From positions 372,001 through 436,000 of the forward strand of contig NZ_JQNK01000002.1 of NCBI RefSeq assembly GCF_000745215.1: 64,000 nucleotides of DNA, read 5' to 3'. The notes beneath the pieces are model-generated. The model made no database searches and had not been told where the DNA came from. It worked only from the letters and a program-made list of their open reading frames with translations. The translations under genes were made by a program, and so were the position numbers. This DNA is from Methylosinus sp. PW1. GTDB taxonomy: Bacteria > Pseudomonadota > Alphaproteobacteria > Rhizobiales > Beijerinckiaceae. Shown here piece after piece: positions 40,541 through 50,109 of the stretch (positions are counted from its first letter, which is position 1; every line of letters begins with the position of its first letter).

Positions 40541-43288
40541 TTGGCCGAGAACGACACAGACGACACGCAGCCTCCGACGCACGGCTCAGACATTCGCCCG
40601 GTCTCGATCGCCGACGAGATGAAGCGCAGCTATCTCGATTACGCGATGAGCGTGATCGTGAGCCGCGCGCTGCCGGACGTTCGCGACGGGCTGAAGCCCG
40701 TGCATCGCCGCATCATGTTCTCCATGCACGAGAACGGCCATACGCCCGATAAGCCTTACGTGAAATCGGCGCGCATCGTCGGCGACGTCATGGGTAAATA
40801 TCACCCGCATGGCGACGCCGCGATCTATGACGCGCTGGTGCGCATGGCGCAGCCCTTCTCCATGCGGCTGCCGCTCATCGACGGCCAGGGCAATTTCGGC
40901 TCCGTCGACAACGATCCGCCGGCGGCCATGCGCTACACCGAGTCGCGCCTCGCCAAGCCTGCGCTGGCTTTGCTCGAGGACATCGACGAAGGCACGGTCG
41001 ACTTCAAGCCCAACTATGACGACAAGGAGATGGAGCCGACGGTCCTGCCGGCGCGCTTCCCGAACCTCCTCGTCAATGGCGCGGGCGGCATCGCCGTCGG
41101 CATGGCCACCAATATTCCGCCGCATAATCTCGGCGAGGTGATCGACGCCGCCATAGCGCTGATCGACCGGCCCGATATGGGCGTCGCCGAGCTGATGGAG
41201 ATCGTGCCCGGCCCGGACTTCCCCACAGCGGCGACGATTCTCGGCCGCGGCGGCATTCGCAACGCCTATACGACCGGGCGCGGCTCGATCATCATGCGCG
41301 CCAAGGCCGAGATCGAGACGCTCCGCAAGGAGCGCGAGGCGATCATCTTCACCGAGATTCCCTATCAGGTGAACAAGGCCGCGCTGATCGAGCGCATCGC
41401 CGAGCTCGTCCGCGAGAAGAAGATCGAAGGCATTTCAGATCTCCGCGACGAATCCGACCGCCAAGGCATGCGCATCGTCATCGAGCTGAAGCGCGACGCG
41501 GTGGCGGATGTGGTGCTGAACCAGCTCTGGCGCCATACGGCTCTGCAATCGAGCTTCCCGGTCAATATGATCGCGCTCAATGGCGGCCGGCCCGAGCTGC
41601 TGACGCTGAAGGACGTTCTCGTCGCCTTCGTGGATTTCCGCGAGAGCGTCGTCACGCGGCGCACCAAGTTCCGCCTCGCCAAGGCGCGCGACGCCGCGCA
41701 TTTGCAGGTCGGCCTCGCCATCGCCGTCGCCAATATCGACGAGGTCATCCGCCTCATTCGCACATCGGCCGACGCCGCCGCCGCGCGCGAGGCGCTGATG
41801 GAGCGCGAATGGCCCGCCAAGGACATGGCGCCTCTGGTCGCGCTGATCGCGGATCCGCGCCATGTGCTCACCGAGGAGGGCGCGATCCGCCTTTCCGAGG
41901 CGCAGGCGCGCGCTATTCTCGAGCTGCGCCTGCAGCGCCTCACCGCGCTCGGCCGCGACGAGATCGCCGAGGCGCTGAACAAGCTCGCCGTCGAGATCGC
42001 CGAATATCTCGAGATTCTACGCTCGCGTGAAAAGCTGTTCGGAATCGTCAAGGACGAGATGATCGCGGTCAAAGAGGCCTATGCGACGCCTCGCCGCACG
42101 CAGATCGTCGATGGCGACGGCGATGTGGAGGACGAGGACCTCATCGCGCGAGAGGATATGGTCGTCACCGTCTCGCACGCCGGCTACATCAAGCGCGTGC
42201 CGCTCTCCACCTATCGCGCGCAGCGGCGCGGCGGCAAGGGCCGCTCCGGCATGCAGACGAAGGAAGAGGATTTCGTTCAGCGCCTCTTCGTCGCCTCGAC
42301 GCATACGCCGGTGCTGTTCTTCTCCTCGCTCGGCAGGGCCTATAAGGAGAAGGTATGGCGTCTGCCGCTGGCGGCGCCGCAGGCGCGCGGCAAGGCGCTG
42401 GTCAACATGCTGCCGCTCGAGCAGGACGAGCGCATCACCACCATCATGCCGCTGCCGGAGGACGAATCGAGCTGGGCGACGCTCGACGCCATTTTCGCGA
42501 CGACGGGCGGCACGGTGCGCCGCAACAAGCTCTCCGATTTCTCCGATGTGCGGCGCTCCGGCATCATCGCCATGAAGCTCGACGAAGGCGAGGCCATCGT
42601 CGATGTCGCCACGGCGGCGGAGCAGGAGGATATTCTGCTGACGACGCGTGAGGGGCAGTGCATCCGCTTCCCGGTCAGCGACGTGCGCGTGTTCCAGGGG
42701 CGCACCTCCATGGGCGTGCGCGGCATAGCGCTCGCTGGCGACGACCGCGTGATCTCAATGTCGATCCTGCGGCATTTCGAGGCCGTCGGCGACGAGCGCG
42801 CCGCCTATCTCAAGCGCGCAGCGGCGCAGCGCCGCAATGCGGGAGCGGAAGGCGTGGAGGAGGGCGTGGCGGAGACCGAGGAGGCCTCGACCGCGATCGA
42901 GCTGACCGAGGCGCGCTATCGTGAGATGGAGCAGGCCGAGCAGATCATCCTGACCGTCTCCGAGAACGGCTACGGCAAGCGCTCATCGTCCTTCGAATAC
43001 CGCATCACCGGACGCGGCGGCAAAGGCATCGTCGCCATGGCGGTGAACGCCCGCAACGGCAAGCTCGTCGCCTCCTTCCCCGTGGGTCGCGGCGATGAGA
43101 TCATGCTGGTGACGGATGGCGGCCAGCTCATCCGCTGCCCGGTGGAAGGCATACGCATTGCGGGCCGCGGCACGCAGGGCGTCATCGTCTTCGACACGGC
43201 GGAGGGCGAGCGCGTCGTCTCGGTCGAGCATCTGGCCGACGCCGGCGAGGACGAGGCGTCCGGCGACGCGGGCGGCGAGACCGCCTGA
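40541..43288 (+). CDS. gyrA: DNA gyrase subunit A
   Basis: About 915 residues. The conserved body starts [37 protein letters not shown]. The active-site tyrosine (about Tyr132) is in [10 protein letters not shown], and the DNA gate has [12 protein letters not shown]. The GyrA box QRRGGKG and beta-pinwheel repeats make up the C-terminal half, ending in an acidic tail. It breaks and rejoins DNA to introduce negative supercoils with GyrB. The start is inferred as the TTG at 40541, which gives a normal length; a GTG at 40400 would add 47 residues. The residue matching E. coli Ser83 is Ala. Confidence 0.95.
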   Translation: MAENDTDDTQPPTHGSDIRPVSIADEMKRSYLDYAMSVIVSRALPDVRDGLKPVHRRIMFSMHENGHTPDKPYVKSARIVGDVMGKYHPHGDAAIYDALVRMAQPFSMRLPLIDGQGNFGSVDNDPPAAMRYTESRLAKPALALLEDIDEGTVDFKPNYDDKEMEPTVLPARFPNLLVNGAGGIAVGMATNIPPHNLGEVIDAAIALIDRPDMGVAELMEIVPGPDFPTAATILGRGGIRNAYTTGRGSIIMRAKAEIETLRKEREAIIFTEIPYQVNKAALIERIAELVREKKIEGISDLRDESDRQGMRIVIELKRDAVADVVLNQLWRHTALQSSFPVNMIALNGGRPELLTLKDVLVAFVDFRESVVTRRTKFRLAKARDAAHLQVGLAIAVANIDEVIRLIRTSADAAAAREALMEREWPAKDMAPLVALIADPRHVLTEEGAIRLSEAQARAILELRLQRLTALGRDEIAEALNKLAVEIAEYLEILRSREKLFGIVKDEMIAVKEAYATPRRTQIVDGDGDVEDEDLIAREDMVVTVSHAGYIKRVPLSTYRAQRRGGKGRSGMQTKEEDFVQRLFVASTHTPVLFFSSLGRAYKEKVWRLPLAAPQARGKALVNMLPLEQDERITTIMPLPEDESSWATLDAIFATTGGTVRRNKLSDFSDVRRSGIIAMKLDEGEAIVDVATAAEQEDILLTTREGQCIRFPVSDVRVFQGRTSMGVRGIALAGDDRVISMSILRHFEAVGDERAAYLKRAAAQRRNAGAEGVEEGVAETEEASTAIELTEARYREMEQAEQIILTVSENGYGKRSSSFEYRITGRGGKGIVAMAVNARNGKLVASFPVGRGDEIMLVTDGGQLIRCPVEGIRIAGRGTQGVIVFDTAEGERVVSVEHLADAGEDEASGDAGGETA

Positions 43289-43311
43289 GCCTTGGTTGCG
43301 GCCGAAAAAGC

Positions 43312-43342
43312 GCGTTTCGCCGGGGGATTTTCGGCGAAACGC
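43312..43342 (+). terminator. probable terminator after gyrA
   Basis: An 11-bp perfect stem GCGTTTCGCCG/CGGCGAAACGC with a 9-nt loop lies 23 bp after the gyrA stop and is followed by the T-rich AATTTGTTTTC. Strong stem, imperfect U tract. Confidence 0.6.
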
Positions 43343-43478
43343 AATTTGTTTTCATGAATTGCTCTCGTCGCGCGCAGCTACGCGGCTTCGATAAACGCAA
43401 CCCCACGTCAATGGCGCGCGCCTGCGCCTCGGGCTAGATTGCCGCAACGCCGAGATTGCCGAAGAAGGAGACGAACGC

Positions 43479-44114
43479 ATGCTCACGATCTGGGGACGGC
43501 GCAACTCCTTCAATGTGCAGAAGGTCATGTGGCTCGTCGGCGAGCTCGCGCTCGATCACGCCCATGTGCCGCTCGGCGGCGCTTTCGGAGGGCTGGACGA
43601 CCCGCAATTTCGCGCGAAAAATCCGCATGGCCGCATTCCGGTCATCGATGACGAAGGCGTGGTGGTATGGGAATCTCACGCCATTCTGCGCTATCTCGCC
43701 GCGCGCCATGGCGGCGAGGCCTTCTGGCCGGCGGACGCCGCGACCCGCTCCTATCCCGATCGCTGGATGGATTGGGCGCAGACGACGCTGCAGCCCGCCT
43801 TCATCGACGGCGTGTTCATGGGCTATTACCGCACGCCGGAGGAAAAGCGCGACTGGCCGGCGATCAACGCCGCCGTCGCGCGCTGCGCGCAGCATTATCG
43901 CTTCCTCGACAGCTGGCTGGCGGATCGTCCTTTCCTCGCTGGCGACGAGCCGACGCTCGCCGACATTCCCGCCGGAACGACTTTGTTTCGCTATTTCTCG
44001 CTCGACATAGAGCGCCCGTCGCTTCCCAATGTCGAGGCTTGGTATGCGCGTCTGTGCGAGCGGCCGGCCTATCGCCAGCATGTGATGGTGCCCTTCGACG
44101 ATCTGAAGGGGTGA
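43479..44114 (+). CDS. glutathione S-transferase family protein
   Basis: 211 residues. The N-terminal half contains MLTIWGRRNSFNVQKVMWL, where the Ser/Asn pair may activate glutathione. It continues with NPHGRIPVIDDEGVVVWESHAILRYLA, carrying the cis-Pro and the Glu-Ser of the glutathione site. The C-terminal helical part has FLAGDEPTLADI, the conserved Asp N-cap box. It is cytoplasmic, and its substrate is unknown. A Uma2-family gene follows almost directly on the same strand. Confidence 0.93.
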   Translation: MLTIWGRRNSFNVQKVMWLVGELALDHAHVPLGGAFGGLDDPQFRAKNPHGRIPVIDDEGVVVWESHAILRYLAARHGGEAFWPADAATRSYPDRWMDWAQTTLQPAFIDGVFMGYYRTPEEKRDWPAINAAVARCAQHYRFLDSWLADRPFLAGDEPTLADIPAGTTLFRYFSLDIERPSLPNVEAWYARLCERPAYRQHVMVPFDDLKG

Positions 44115-44149
44115 CGCTCCGAATGGCGCTCGGCGACGAGGATGTTTTC

Positions 44150-44707
44150 ATGAGCGTTCCGCCGAAGACGAAAATGACCGCCGAAGAGTTCGTGGTCTGG
44201 GCCGAATGTCAGCCGGGCCGTCACGAGCTCGTCGACGGCGAGGTCTTCGTCCAGGCGGCGGAGAGAATCGCTCATGCAAAAGCGAAGCTTGCCGTCTTCG
44301 TCGCGCTGCAGGATGCTGTGCGCCGCGCAAGCGCTCCGTGCCATGTGTTGCCGGATGGAATGGCGGTGCGCGTCGATGCGACGACGGTCTTCGAGCCGGA
44401 TGCGCAGCTCTATTGCGGACCGGAGCTGCCGCCGGACACGATGCTGATCGAGACGCCTCTCATCGTCGTCGACGCGCTCTCGCCGTCCACGGGGCGCAAT
44501 GACGCTCTCGGTAAGCTCGTCGGATATTTTCGCATAGAGAGCGTCGCGCATTATCTCATCGTCGATCCAGATTCGCCGCTGGTGATTCATCATCGTCGCG
44601 GGGAGGGGAGCGATATTCTGACTCGCGTCATTCATGACGGCGACATCACGCTCGATCCGCCCGGCCTCGTCTTTCCGCTCTCCGCGCTCTATGGCGAAGC
44701 GCGTTAG
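44150..44707 (+). CDS. Uma2-family (DUF820) putative endonuclease-fold protein
   Basis: About 185 residues. It begins KMTAEEFVVWAECQPGRHELVDGEVF, the standard Uma2/DUF820 opening. It has the PD-(D/E)XK-like spacing VFEPDAQLYC and LIVVDALSPSTGRNDALGKLVGYFRI, then VAHYLIVDPDSPLVIHHRR. These proteins are restriction-endonuclease-fold and often numerous in genomes; function is mostly unproven. The ATG at 44150 has GAGGA 7 nt upstream; an ATG at 44123 or a GTG overlapping the GST stop are alternatives. The GST linkage is probably co-transcription only. Confidence 0.85.
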   Translation: MSVPPKTKMTAEEFVVWAECQPGRHELVDGEVFVQAAERIAHAKAKLAVFVALQDAVRRASAPCHVLPDGMAVRVDATTVFEPDAQLYCGPELPPDTMLIETPLIVVDALSPSTGRNDALGKLVGYFRIESVAHYLIVDPDSPLVIHHRRGEGSDILTRVIHDGDITLDPPGLVFPLSALYGEAR

Positions 44708-44814
44708 AGCGCGCTCTGTGCTCGCGCGCACGGCGATGAGAACGCGCCGCGGCTAATCTCCTCTGCATCCGATCGCAATGATTTCACGCGACGGTTTCAG
44801 ATAGGAGATTGAAA

Positions 44815-45150
44815 ATGTCCAAGGTGCTTTTCATCGACACCAAGACCGAGCTCACCCTCGCGCCGGGCGCGACTGTTCATGGCTGGTGGAACAACGCCTC
44901 GCCGTTCAACGCCGTGTGGGACGCGCAGGCCGTGCCTTTCGCCACCGGCAGCACGGCGACCGGCTTCAACCAGGACACCTCGCTCGAGGTGACGCGCGTT
45001 TGGCGTCATTACACGGTGACGGAGGTCAAGCCCTCGCCGCAGTCGCAGACAGTCGACACCAAGGACGAGACCGAGATTCATTACGAGGTCAAGAATATCG
45101 GCAATTCGGTCGCGAAGTTCCATGTGGTGCTGAGCGCGATCTACGAGTGA
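44815..45150 (+). CDS. small hypothetical protein, beta-rich
   Basis: 111 residues from the ATG at 44815 (MSKVLFIDTKTELTLAPGATVHG), with AGGAG 9 nt upstream. The pattern is mainly alternating strands with a Trp-rich part (HGWWNNASPFNAVW) and ends IGNSVAKFHVVLSAIYE, as in immunoglobulin-like beta sandwiches. No signal peptide is present. It converges with a methyltransferase gene over a hairpin. I do not recognise the family. Confidence 0.65.
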   Translation: MSKVLFIDTKTELTLAPGATVHGWWNNASPFNAVWDAQAVPFATGSTATGFNQDTSLEVTRVWRHYTVTEVKPSPQSQTVDTKDETEIHYEVKNIGNSVAKFHVVLSAIYE

Positions 45151-45161
45151 TGGCGTCGGAG

Positions 45162-45183
45162 GCGCGGGCCGAAAGGCTCGCGC
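45162..45183. terminator. bidirectional hairpin between convergent genes
   Basis: A 9-bp stem GCGCGGGCC/GGCTCGCGC (one G-U) with a GAAA tetraloop lies in the 39-bp gap between two converging stop codons. No U tract is present, so termination here is inferred from position and stability only. Confidence 0.45.
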
Positions 45184-45189
45184 GATCCG

Positions 45190-45849
45190 TCAATCATGCG
45201 CGACGAACACGGCGGCGCAGCCGACAATGTCGATCTGGACATTGCGGAAGCGTCGCTCGAGCGCATCGCGCAACCCATCGAGATCGTCGTCTCTGTTCGA
45301 GAACACGCCTTTACGATTGTAAAATTCCATCAGCCGCCGCGCCACGCAGGAACGCTCGACGCCGCCTTGCAGCAAGGTCGAGCCGAAAAAGACGGCGCCC
45401 TCATTCGTCAGCGCCTTCAGATGGTCGAAGACGACGGCCTTTTCCGCTATCGCGCCCGGCAGGCAATGCAGCAGATAATTGACGCCCACGGAGTCGAATT
45501 TCGGCGCGTCGAAAGCGATCGGCTCCAGCACATTGCGGCGATAGCTCTCCGGCGAATAGCGCGCGATGCGCGCCGCCGCGAAGCGCAGCGCATCTGCGTT
45601 CAAATCCATCAGCGCGACGCGCGGCGCGGCGGCGGGAAAGCGGCAATGGTCGAGGTAATAGCCCGTGCCGACGCCGACATCGAGATGATTGCCCGACACA
45701 TGCGCGTCATAGAGCGCGCGTAGGCGCGGCGTCGGACATTTCCAGACGAAGCGGTTGGAGAGGCCGAGCACCAGCAGATCGTAGAGCCGCAGAACCGCGG
45801 GCGTGTAGACGGCTTGGCCGGCGGCGATCTCTTCGGGACTGGCGGTCAT
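45190..45849 (-). CDS. class I SAM-dependent methyltransferase
   Basis: 219 residues. Motif I is HLDVGVGTGYYLD, followed by the acidic end of strand 2 (VALMDLNADAL) and a post-motif NYLLHCLPG. These mark a class I methyltransferase of the SAM-binding Rossmann type. The substrate is not predictable; small-molecule methyltransferases of this size are common. The ATG at 45849 (MTASPEEIAAGQ) gives a normal N-terminus. It is divergent from a GST gene 50 bp away. Confidence 0.88.
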   Translation of the reverse strand: MTASPEEIAAGQAVYTPAVLRLYDLLVLGLSNRFVWKCPTPRLRALYDAHVSGNHLDVGVGTGYYLDHCRFPAAAPRVALMDLNADALRFAAARIARYSPESYRRNVLEPIAFDAPKFDSVGVNYLLHCLPGAIAEKAVVFDHLKALTNEGAVFFGSTLLQGGVERSCVARRLMEFYNRKGVFSNRDDDLDGLRDALERRFRNVQIDIVGCAAVFVAHD

Positions 45850-45899
45850 CTTCGTTACGTCCTATTGCTCGGCGACGTTTTTTCGACGTGAGGGAGCCA

Positions 45900-46499
45900 A
45901 TGCCCATTCTACGCTATTCCGCGGCTTCGCCCTACGCCCGCAAGTGCCGCATCGTCGCCGAGATGCTCGGCCTCGGCCTCGGCGCGAGCGTCGAGCTCGT
46001 CGGCGCCGACACGACAAATCCTGCCGATTCGCTGCGCGCGCAAAACCCGCTCGGCAAGGTGCCCGTGCTCATCCTCGACAGCGGCGAGACCATCTATGAC
46101 AGCCGTGTGATCTGCGAATATTTCGATCTTCTCGCCGGCGGCAAGCTCATTCCGCACGATCCCGCCGCGCGAATCGCGGCGCTGACGCTGCAGGCGCTCG
46201 GCGACGGCATGAACGACGCCGCGCTGCTCATTCGTTACGAGGGGACCCGGCCGGAGGCTCTGCGCTCCGCCGATTGGATCGCGCTGCAGAGCGGCAAGCT
46301 CGACCGCGCTTTGTCGGCGCTCGACGCCGCGCCGCCGGCCGGCCCGGCGACGATCGGCCATGTGGCCGTCGCCGCCGCGCTCGGCTATCTCGATCTGCGT
46401 TTCGAAGGCGCCTGGCGCGCGAAATATCCCGCGCTCCTCGCCTGGCTCGACGCATTTTCGCGCGAGGTTCCGGCCTTCGAGGCGACGCGCGTCGCCTAG
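45900..46499 (+). CDS. glutathione S-transferase family protein
   Basis: 199 residues from the ATG at 45900 (MPILRYSAASPYARKCRI), with GAGGGA upstream; a GTG four codons earlier is less likely. The N-terminal thioredoxin fold has SPYARKCRIVAEML with a Cys near the active-site Ser, then NPLGKVPVLIL and GETIYDSRVICEY for glutathione binding. The helical C-terminal half includes GHVAVAAALGYLDLRF. It is the third GST-family gene in the window. Substrate unknown. It ends 12 bp from the convergent dnaB gene. Confidence 0.92.
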   Translation: MPILRYSAASPYARKCRIVAEMLGLGLGASVELVGADTTNPADSLRAQNPLGKVPVLILDSGETIYDSRVICEYFDLLAGGKLIPHDPAARIAALTLQALGDGMNDAALLIRYEGTRPEALRSADWIALQSGKLDRALSALDAAPPAGPATIGHVAVAAALGYLDLRFEGAWRAKYPALLAWLDAFSREVPAFEATRVA

Positions 46500-46511
46500 C
46501 GTGATTCCGCC

Positions 46512-48017
46512 TCACATGCGCGCCGGCAGCTTGTCCTCCTCGGCGAGATTGGAGAAGCGCGTCACCTCCGCCTCGAAGGAGAGCGTCACCGTTCCCGTGG
46601 GGCCGTGACGCTGCTTGCCGAGAATCGCCTCGGCGCGCCCATGCACGCGCTCCATCTCGTTCTGCCAGGCGATATGCTCCTCCGTGCCTTCGCGCGGCTC
46701 GCGATTGCGCAGATAATATTCCTCACGATAGACGAACATCACCACGTCGGCGTCCTGCTCGATCGAGCCCGATTCGCGAAGGTCGGAGAGCTGCGGACGC
46801 TTGTCGTCGCGGCTCTCGACCTGACGCGACAGCTGCGAGAGCGCGATGATCGGCACCGCCAGCTCCTTGGCCAGCGCCTTCAGGCCCGTGGTGATCTCGG
46901 TCAGCTCCTGCACGCGATTGTCGCCGCGCGATTTGGAGCCGGAGAGCAGCTGAAGATAGTCCACGACGAGCAGATCGAGCCCGCGCTGGCGCTTCAGGCG
47001 TCGCGCCCGCGCGGTGAGCTGGGCGATGGAAATGCCGCCGCTCTGATCGATGAAGAAGGGCACGCTCTGCATCTCGCGCGCCGCCTCGGCGATGCGGCGG
47101 AAGTCGTCTTCGTTGATGTCGCCGCGGCGGATCTTGTAGGAGGGCACGCCGGATTGCTCGGCGATGACGCGCGTCGCCAATTGCTCGGCCGACATTTCCA
47201 GCGAGAAGAAGCCGACGATGCCGCCATTCGCAGCCTTGATCGAGCCGTCCGGCTGCTGCTCCGGCACATAGGATTTGGCGATATTGAAGGCGATATTGGT
47301 GGCCAGCGCCGTCTTGCCCATGCCAGGACGTCCGGCGACGATGATGAGATCGGACTTCTGCAGCCCGCCCATTTTCTCGTCGAGATCGACGAGGCCAGTG
47401 GCGACGCCGGAGAGATGCCCGTCGCGCTGATAGGCGCTGCTCGCCATATCCATGGCGGTGGAGAGCGCGTCGGCGAAGCGCTGAAAGCCGCCGTCATAGC
47501 GACCGGTTTCGGCCACCGCATAGAGCTTGCGTTCGGCTTCCTCTATCTGCTGGCGTGGGGCTTGATCGACGGCCGCGTCGTAGGCGGAATTGACGATATC
47601 CTCGCCGATGACGATCAGCTCGCGCCGTACGGCGAGATCATGGATCGTGCGGCCATAGTCCTCGGCGTTGATGATCGTCGTCGCCTCGCGCGCGAGGCCC
47701 GCGAGATAGGTCTGCATCGGCACGCCGCCGGGAAGCTCTATGTCGCCCAAATGCGTCTTCAGAGTCACGACCGTGGCGATGCGTCCGGCGCGAATGATCT
47801 GCGACAAAACCTCGAAGATGCGTCGGTGCAAATCCTCGGAGAAATGTTCGGAGCGTAGAAAATCGGAGACGCGATCGAAGGCGTCATTGTTGATGAGTAT
47901 GGCTCCGAGCAGCGCCTGCTCGGCCTCGATATTGTGCGGCGGCGTGCGATAGGCGGGCGCGTCGAGTGGCGCGACCGAAAAAGGCCGCGGACCCGGCAAC
48001 GGTTCGATTGCTGGCAT
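46512..48017 (-). CDS. dnaB: replicative DNA helicase DnaB
   Basis: About 501 residues. The N-terminal domain starts RTPPHNIEAEQALLGAILINNDAF. The RecA-like core has Walker A GRPGMGKTALATN, the Walker B region LDLLVVDYLQLL, and SQLSRQVESRDDKRPQLSDLRESGSIEQDAD. It unwinds DNA ahead of the replication fork as a hexamer. No intein interrupts it. The ATG at 48017 (MPAIEPLPG) has GAGAGA upstream; an ATG at 48071 would add 18 residues. It lies downstream of rplI on the same strand, after a terminator. Confidence 0.96.
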   Translation of the reverse strand: MPAIEPLPGPRPFSVAPLDAPAYRTPPHNIEAEQALLGAILINNDAFDRVSDFLRSEHFSEDLHRRIFEVLSQIIRAGRIATVVTLKTHLGDIELPGGVPMQTYLAGLAREATTIINAEDYGRTIHDLAVRRELIVIGEDIVNSAYDAAVDQAPRQQIEEAERKLYAVAETGRYDGGFQRFADALSTAMDMASSAYQRDGHLSGVATGLVDLDEKMGGLQKSDLIIVAGRPGMGKTALATNIAFNIAKSYVPEQQPDGSIKAANGGIVGFFSLEMSAEQLATRVIAEQSGVPSYKIRRGDINEDDFRRIAEAAREMQSVPFFIDQSGGISIAQLTARARRLKRQRGLDLLVVDYLQLLSGSKSRGDNRVQELTEITTGLKALAKELAVPIIALSQLSRQVESRDDKRPQLSDLRESGSIEQDADVVMFVYREEYYLRNREPREGTEEHIAWQNEMERVHGRAEAILGKQRHGPTGTVTLSFEAEVTRFSNLAEEDKLPARM

Positions 48018-48321
48018 TTCTCTCTCATGGCGGGATGTCTTCGATGCTCGTGAACGCATAGCGACAGGCACTCGAGAACGGCGGCGAATTTGCCCGAAGG
48101 AGAGAGCGGCGCCAATGACAAAGATGGCCGCAAACCTCGGCGAATGCGAGCGCGGCCATCTTGTGAGTCATTTCCACATGCCACAGTGAAGCTTTCGGTC
48201 TATCTGCGTGAATTCCTTTGATTGTGACAATTTTGCCACGGCGAATCGCTCCAAAGGTAAAAAAGGCCGGAGACGCTGGCGTCTCCGGCCTTTTTCGATA
48301 GAGCGAATCGGTTGCGAGCGA
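48018..48321. other. 304-bp gap between rplI and dnaB
   Basis: It holds the rplI terminator (48261-48295) and then about 240 bp leading to the dnaB start on the minus strand. An AT-rich stretch near 48195-48240 could contain the dnaB promoter, but I see no clear -35/-10 pair. No gene recognised. Confidence 0.45.
48261..48295 (-). terminator. Rho-independent terminator after rplI
   Basis: A 15-bp perfect inverted repeat (arms 48261-48275 and 48280-48294, core GGCCGGAGACG) with a 4-nt loop is followed on the minus strand by a U run (AAAAAA at 48259-48264 on the plus strand). It lies 27 bp downstream of the rplI stop. It is nearly symmetric, so it could also work on the other strand. Confidence 0.92.
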
Positions 48322-48888
48322 TCAGAGCTCGACGTCGCCGGCCTCGGCCAGAGCGGCGCCGACCTCGAGGCCGAGATCATCGAGCGTCGTCTCCTCGCGC
48401 GTGGCGGCGGCCTCGCCGCGCGCCTGACGTTCGGCCTCTTCGGCGGAGCGAGCGACGTTGACGATGATCTTCACCTCGATCTCGGGATGCAGATTCACCG
48501 GCACATTATGCAGGCCGAGCGCCTTGATCGGATGCTGGAGGTCGATCTGATTGCGGTTGAGCGAGAAGCCGCCCGCGGTCGCCGCGTCGGAAATGTCGCG
48601 TGGGGCCACAGAGCCATAGAGATGGCCGCTCTCGCCGGCCTGGCGAATGATGACGAAGGTCTGACCCTCGAGCTTCTCGGCGACGGCCTCGGCCTCCTTG
48701 CGGGCGGTGAGGTTGCGCGCCTCGATCTGAGCGCGCTGCGTCTCGAAATGCTTCTTGTTGTTTTCCGTGGCGCGCAGCGCCTTGCCGCGCGCGAGCAGGA
48801 AGTTGCGCGCATAGCCGTCGCGCACGCGAACGGTGTCGCCCATCTGGCCGAGCTTGGCCACGCGCTCCAGCAGAATGACATCGACCAT
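48322..48888 (-). CDS. rplI: 50S ribosomal protein L9
   Basis: 188 residues. The N-terminal domain [32 protein letters not shown] and the connecting helix with [15 protein letters not shown] are standard L9. The C-terminal domain has [13 protein letters not shown]. An acidic tail of about 40 residues (ending [17 protein letters not shown]) extends beyond E. coli L9, as in other alphaproteobacteria. It is 45 bp downstream of the DUF2232 gene on the same strand. Confidence 0.97.
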   Translation of the reverse strand: MVDVILLERVAKLGQMGDTVRVRDGYARNFLLARGKALRATENNKKHFETQRAQIEARNLTARKEAEAVAEKLEGQTFVIIRQAGESGHLYGSVAPRDISDAATAGGFSLNRNQIDLQHPIKALGLHNVPVNLHPEIEVKIIVNVARSAEEAERQARGEAAATREETTLDDLGLEVGAALAEAGDVEL

Positions 48889-48933
48889 GGGTTCTCTCTC
48901 CTCAGTGTCTCTCGAATTGCGCCGCGGCGACTC

Positions 48934-49944
48934 TCAGCCGCGCCGCGCCTGCGCCGCCTGCTTGCGGCTTCGGAACGAAAACGCCGCATCGGCGACGCCG
49001 ATGACGGTGAATAGGACGATCGGCCAGGCGAACAGGCCGATGACGATATAGATGACGGTGAGCGTCACGCCGCCGATGCGCGTCCCGCGCAGCAGAAAGT
49101 GAACGACGGCGAGGCCCTGCATCGCCAGAGCGAGGCCGAGCGTCTCGGCGATCACCAGCCCGATCTCGCCGGCGAGGTCGCCGAGATAGGCGAGGGCGCA
49201 GGCGGCGAGAAAGGCTCCGGCCGCCGCGCGCGGCAGCACGAATTCCTGCGCAATGTCGGGCCAGGGCCGCGGCAGCGCCTCGGAGGCGCGGGCGAGCAGG
49301 CCAGCGCCCCACAGATTGAGCGCATGGCTGAACAAAGCGAGCGCCGCGAGCGTCGCCGGAAAGGCGAAGACGACGAGCGCTGAAAGCTGGCTGGCGTCGA
49401 GCTTGTCGCCGAGCTCCTGCGTGCGGATGAGATCCTCGATCGCCATGAAGGCGCGAGCCCGCAGCGGGTTCAGTGCCTCGTCGAGGCTGCCGAAGCGAAT
49501 CGCCGCTATGGCGACCGCCGCCGAGACGGCGGCCGCGACCACGCCGCCGGCGGCGAGCACAGCCCAGGCCGGCGCATGGGACGTCACCAGCTCGCGGCCG
49601 CGCCAATTGGCTCCAGAGACGACATAGGCGGCGGCGAGCGCCGGCACCGCGACCAGAAAAGCGTAGACGAGGCCGAAGATCGGATTGGGCCAGATCGACA
49701 GCAGGCCGGTCGCGATGAGGCCCGCGGTCGCGCCATGGCGCAGGCCGAAGCCGAGCGCGACGATGGAGATCGGCAGCGGCGCGAGAAAGGCGAACAGAAC
49801 CGACGCCGAAGTGCCCTTGGTGAGGACGGCGAACACGGCCGCGCCCGCGAGACCGCCGCCGATGGAGGCGAAGATCTGCGAGAACGAAAAGTCGCCGTTG
49901 TCGGGAACGGGCAGTTTCTTGCGTTCGGGTAGAAGCTGGGGCAT
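48934..49944 (-). CDS. DUF2232 multi-pass membrane protein
   Basis: 336 residues with eight or so hydrophobic helices, including FSQIFASIGGGLAGAAVFAVLT and ASVLFAFLAPLPISIVALGFGL. The length and opening fit the DUF2232 (YybS-like) family, typically found between rpsR and rplI in alphaproteobacteria. Function unknown; possibly a transport or S-component-like membrane role. Here rplI and dnaB follow, but rpsF and rpsR are not upstream. Confidence 0.85.
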   Translation of the reverse strand: MPQLLPERKKLPVPDNGDFSFSQIFASIGGGLAGAAVFAVLTKGTSASVLFAFLAPLPISIVALGFGLRHGATAGLIATGLLSIWPNPIFGLVYAFLVAVPALAAAYVVSGANWRGRELVTSHAPAWAVLAAGGVVAAAVSAAVAIAAIRFGSLDEALNPLRARAFMAIEDLIRTQELGDKLDASQLSALVVFAFPATLAALALFSHALNLWGAGLLARASEALPRPWPDIAQEFVLPRAAAGAFLAACALAYLGDLAGEIGLVIAETLGLALAMQGLAVVHFLLRGTRIGGVTLTVIYIVIGLFAWPIVLFTVIGVADAAFSFRSRKQAAQARRG

Positions 49945-50109
49945 GGGCTCAACGCTTGTTCGAGGGCGAGCGCGATCATCTCGCGTCCAGCCCCCTGAAC
50001 GCCGGCGAAGCCCGCCTTTTAAGGCGAGCGATCTCTCCCGGCAAGGGTGGAAGCGCGAAAAACCCGCTTCGTATAGCCGAAAACGTCGCCGGAGCGGCGT
50101 TTTTCGCCT

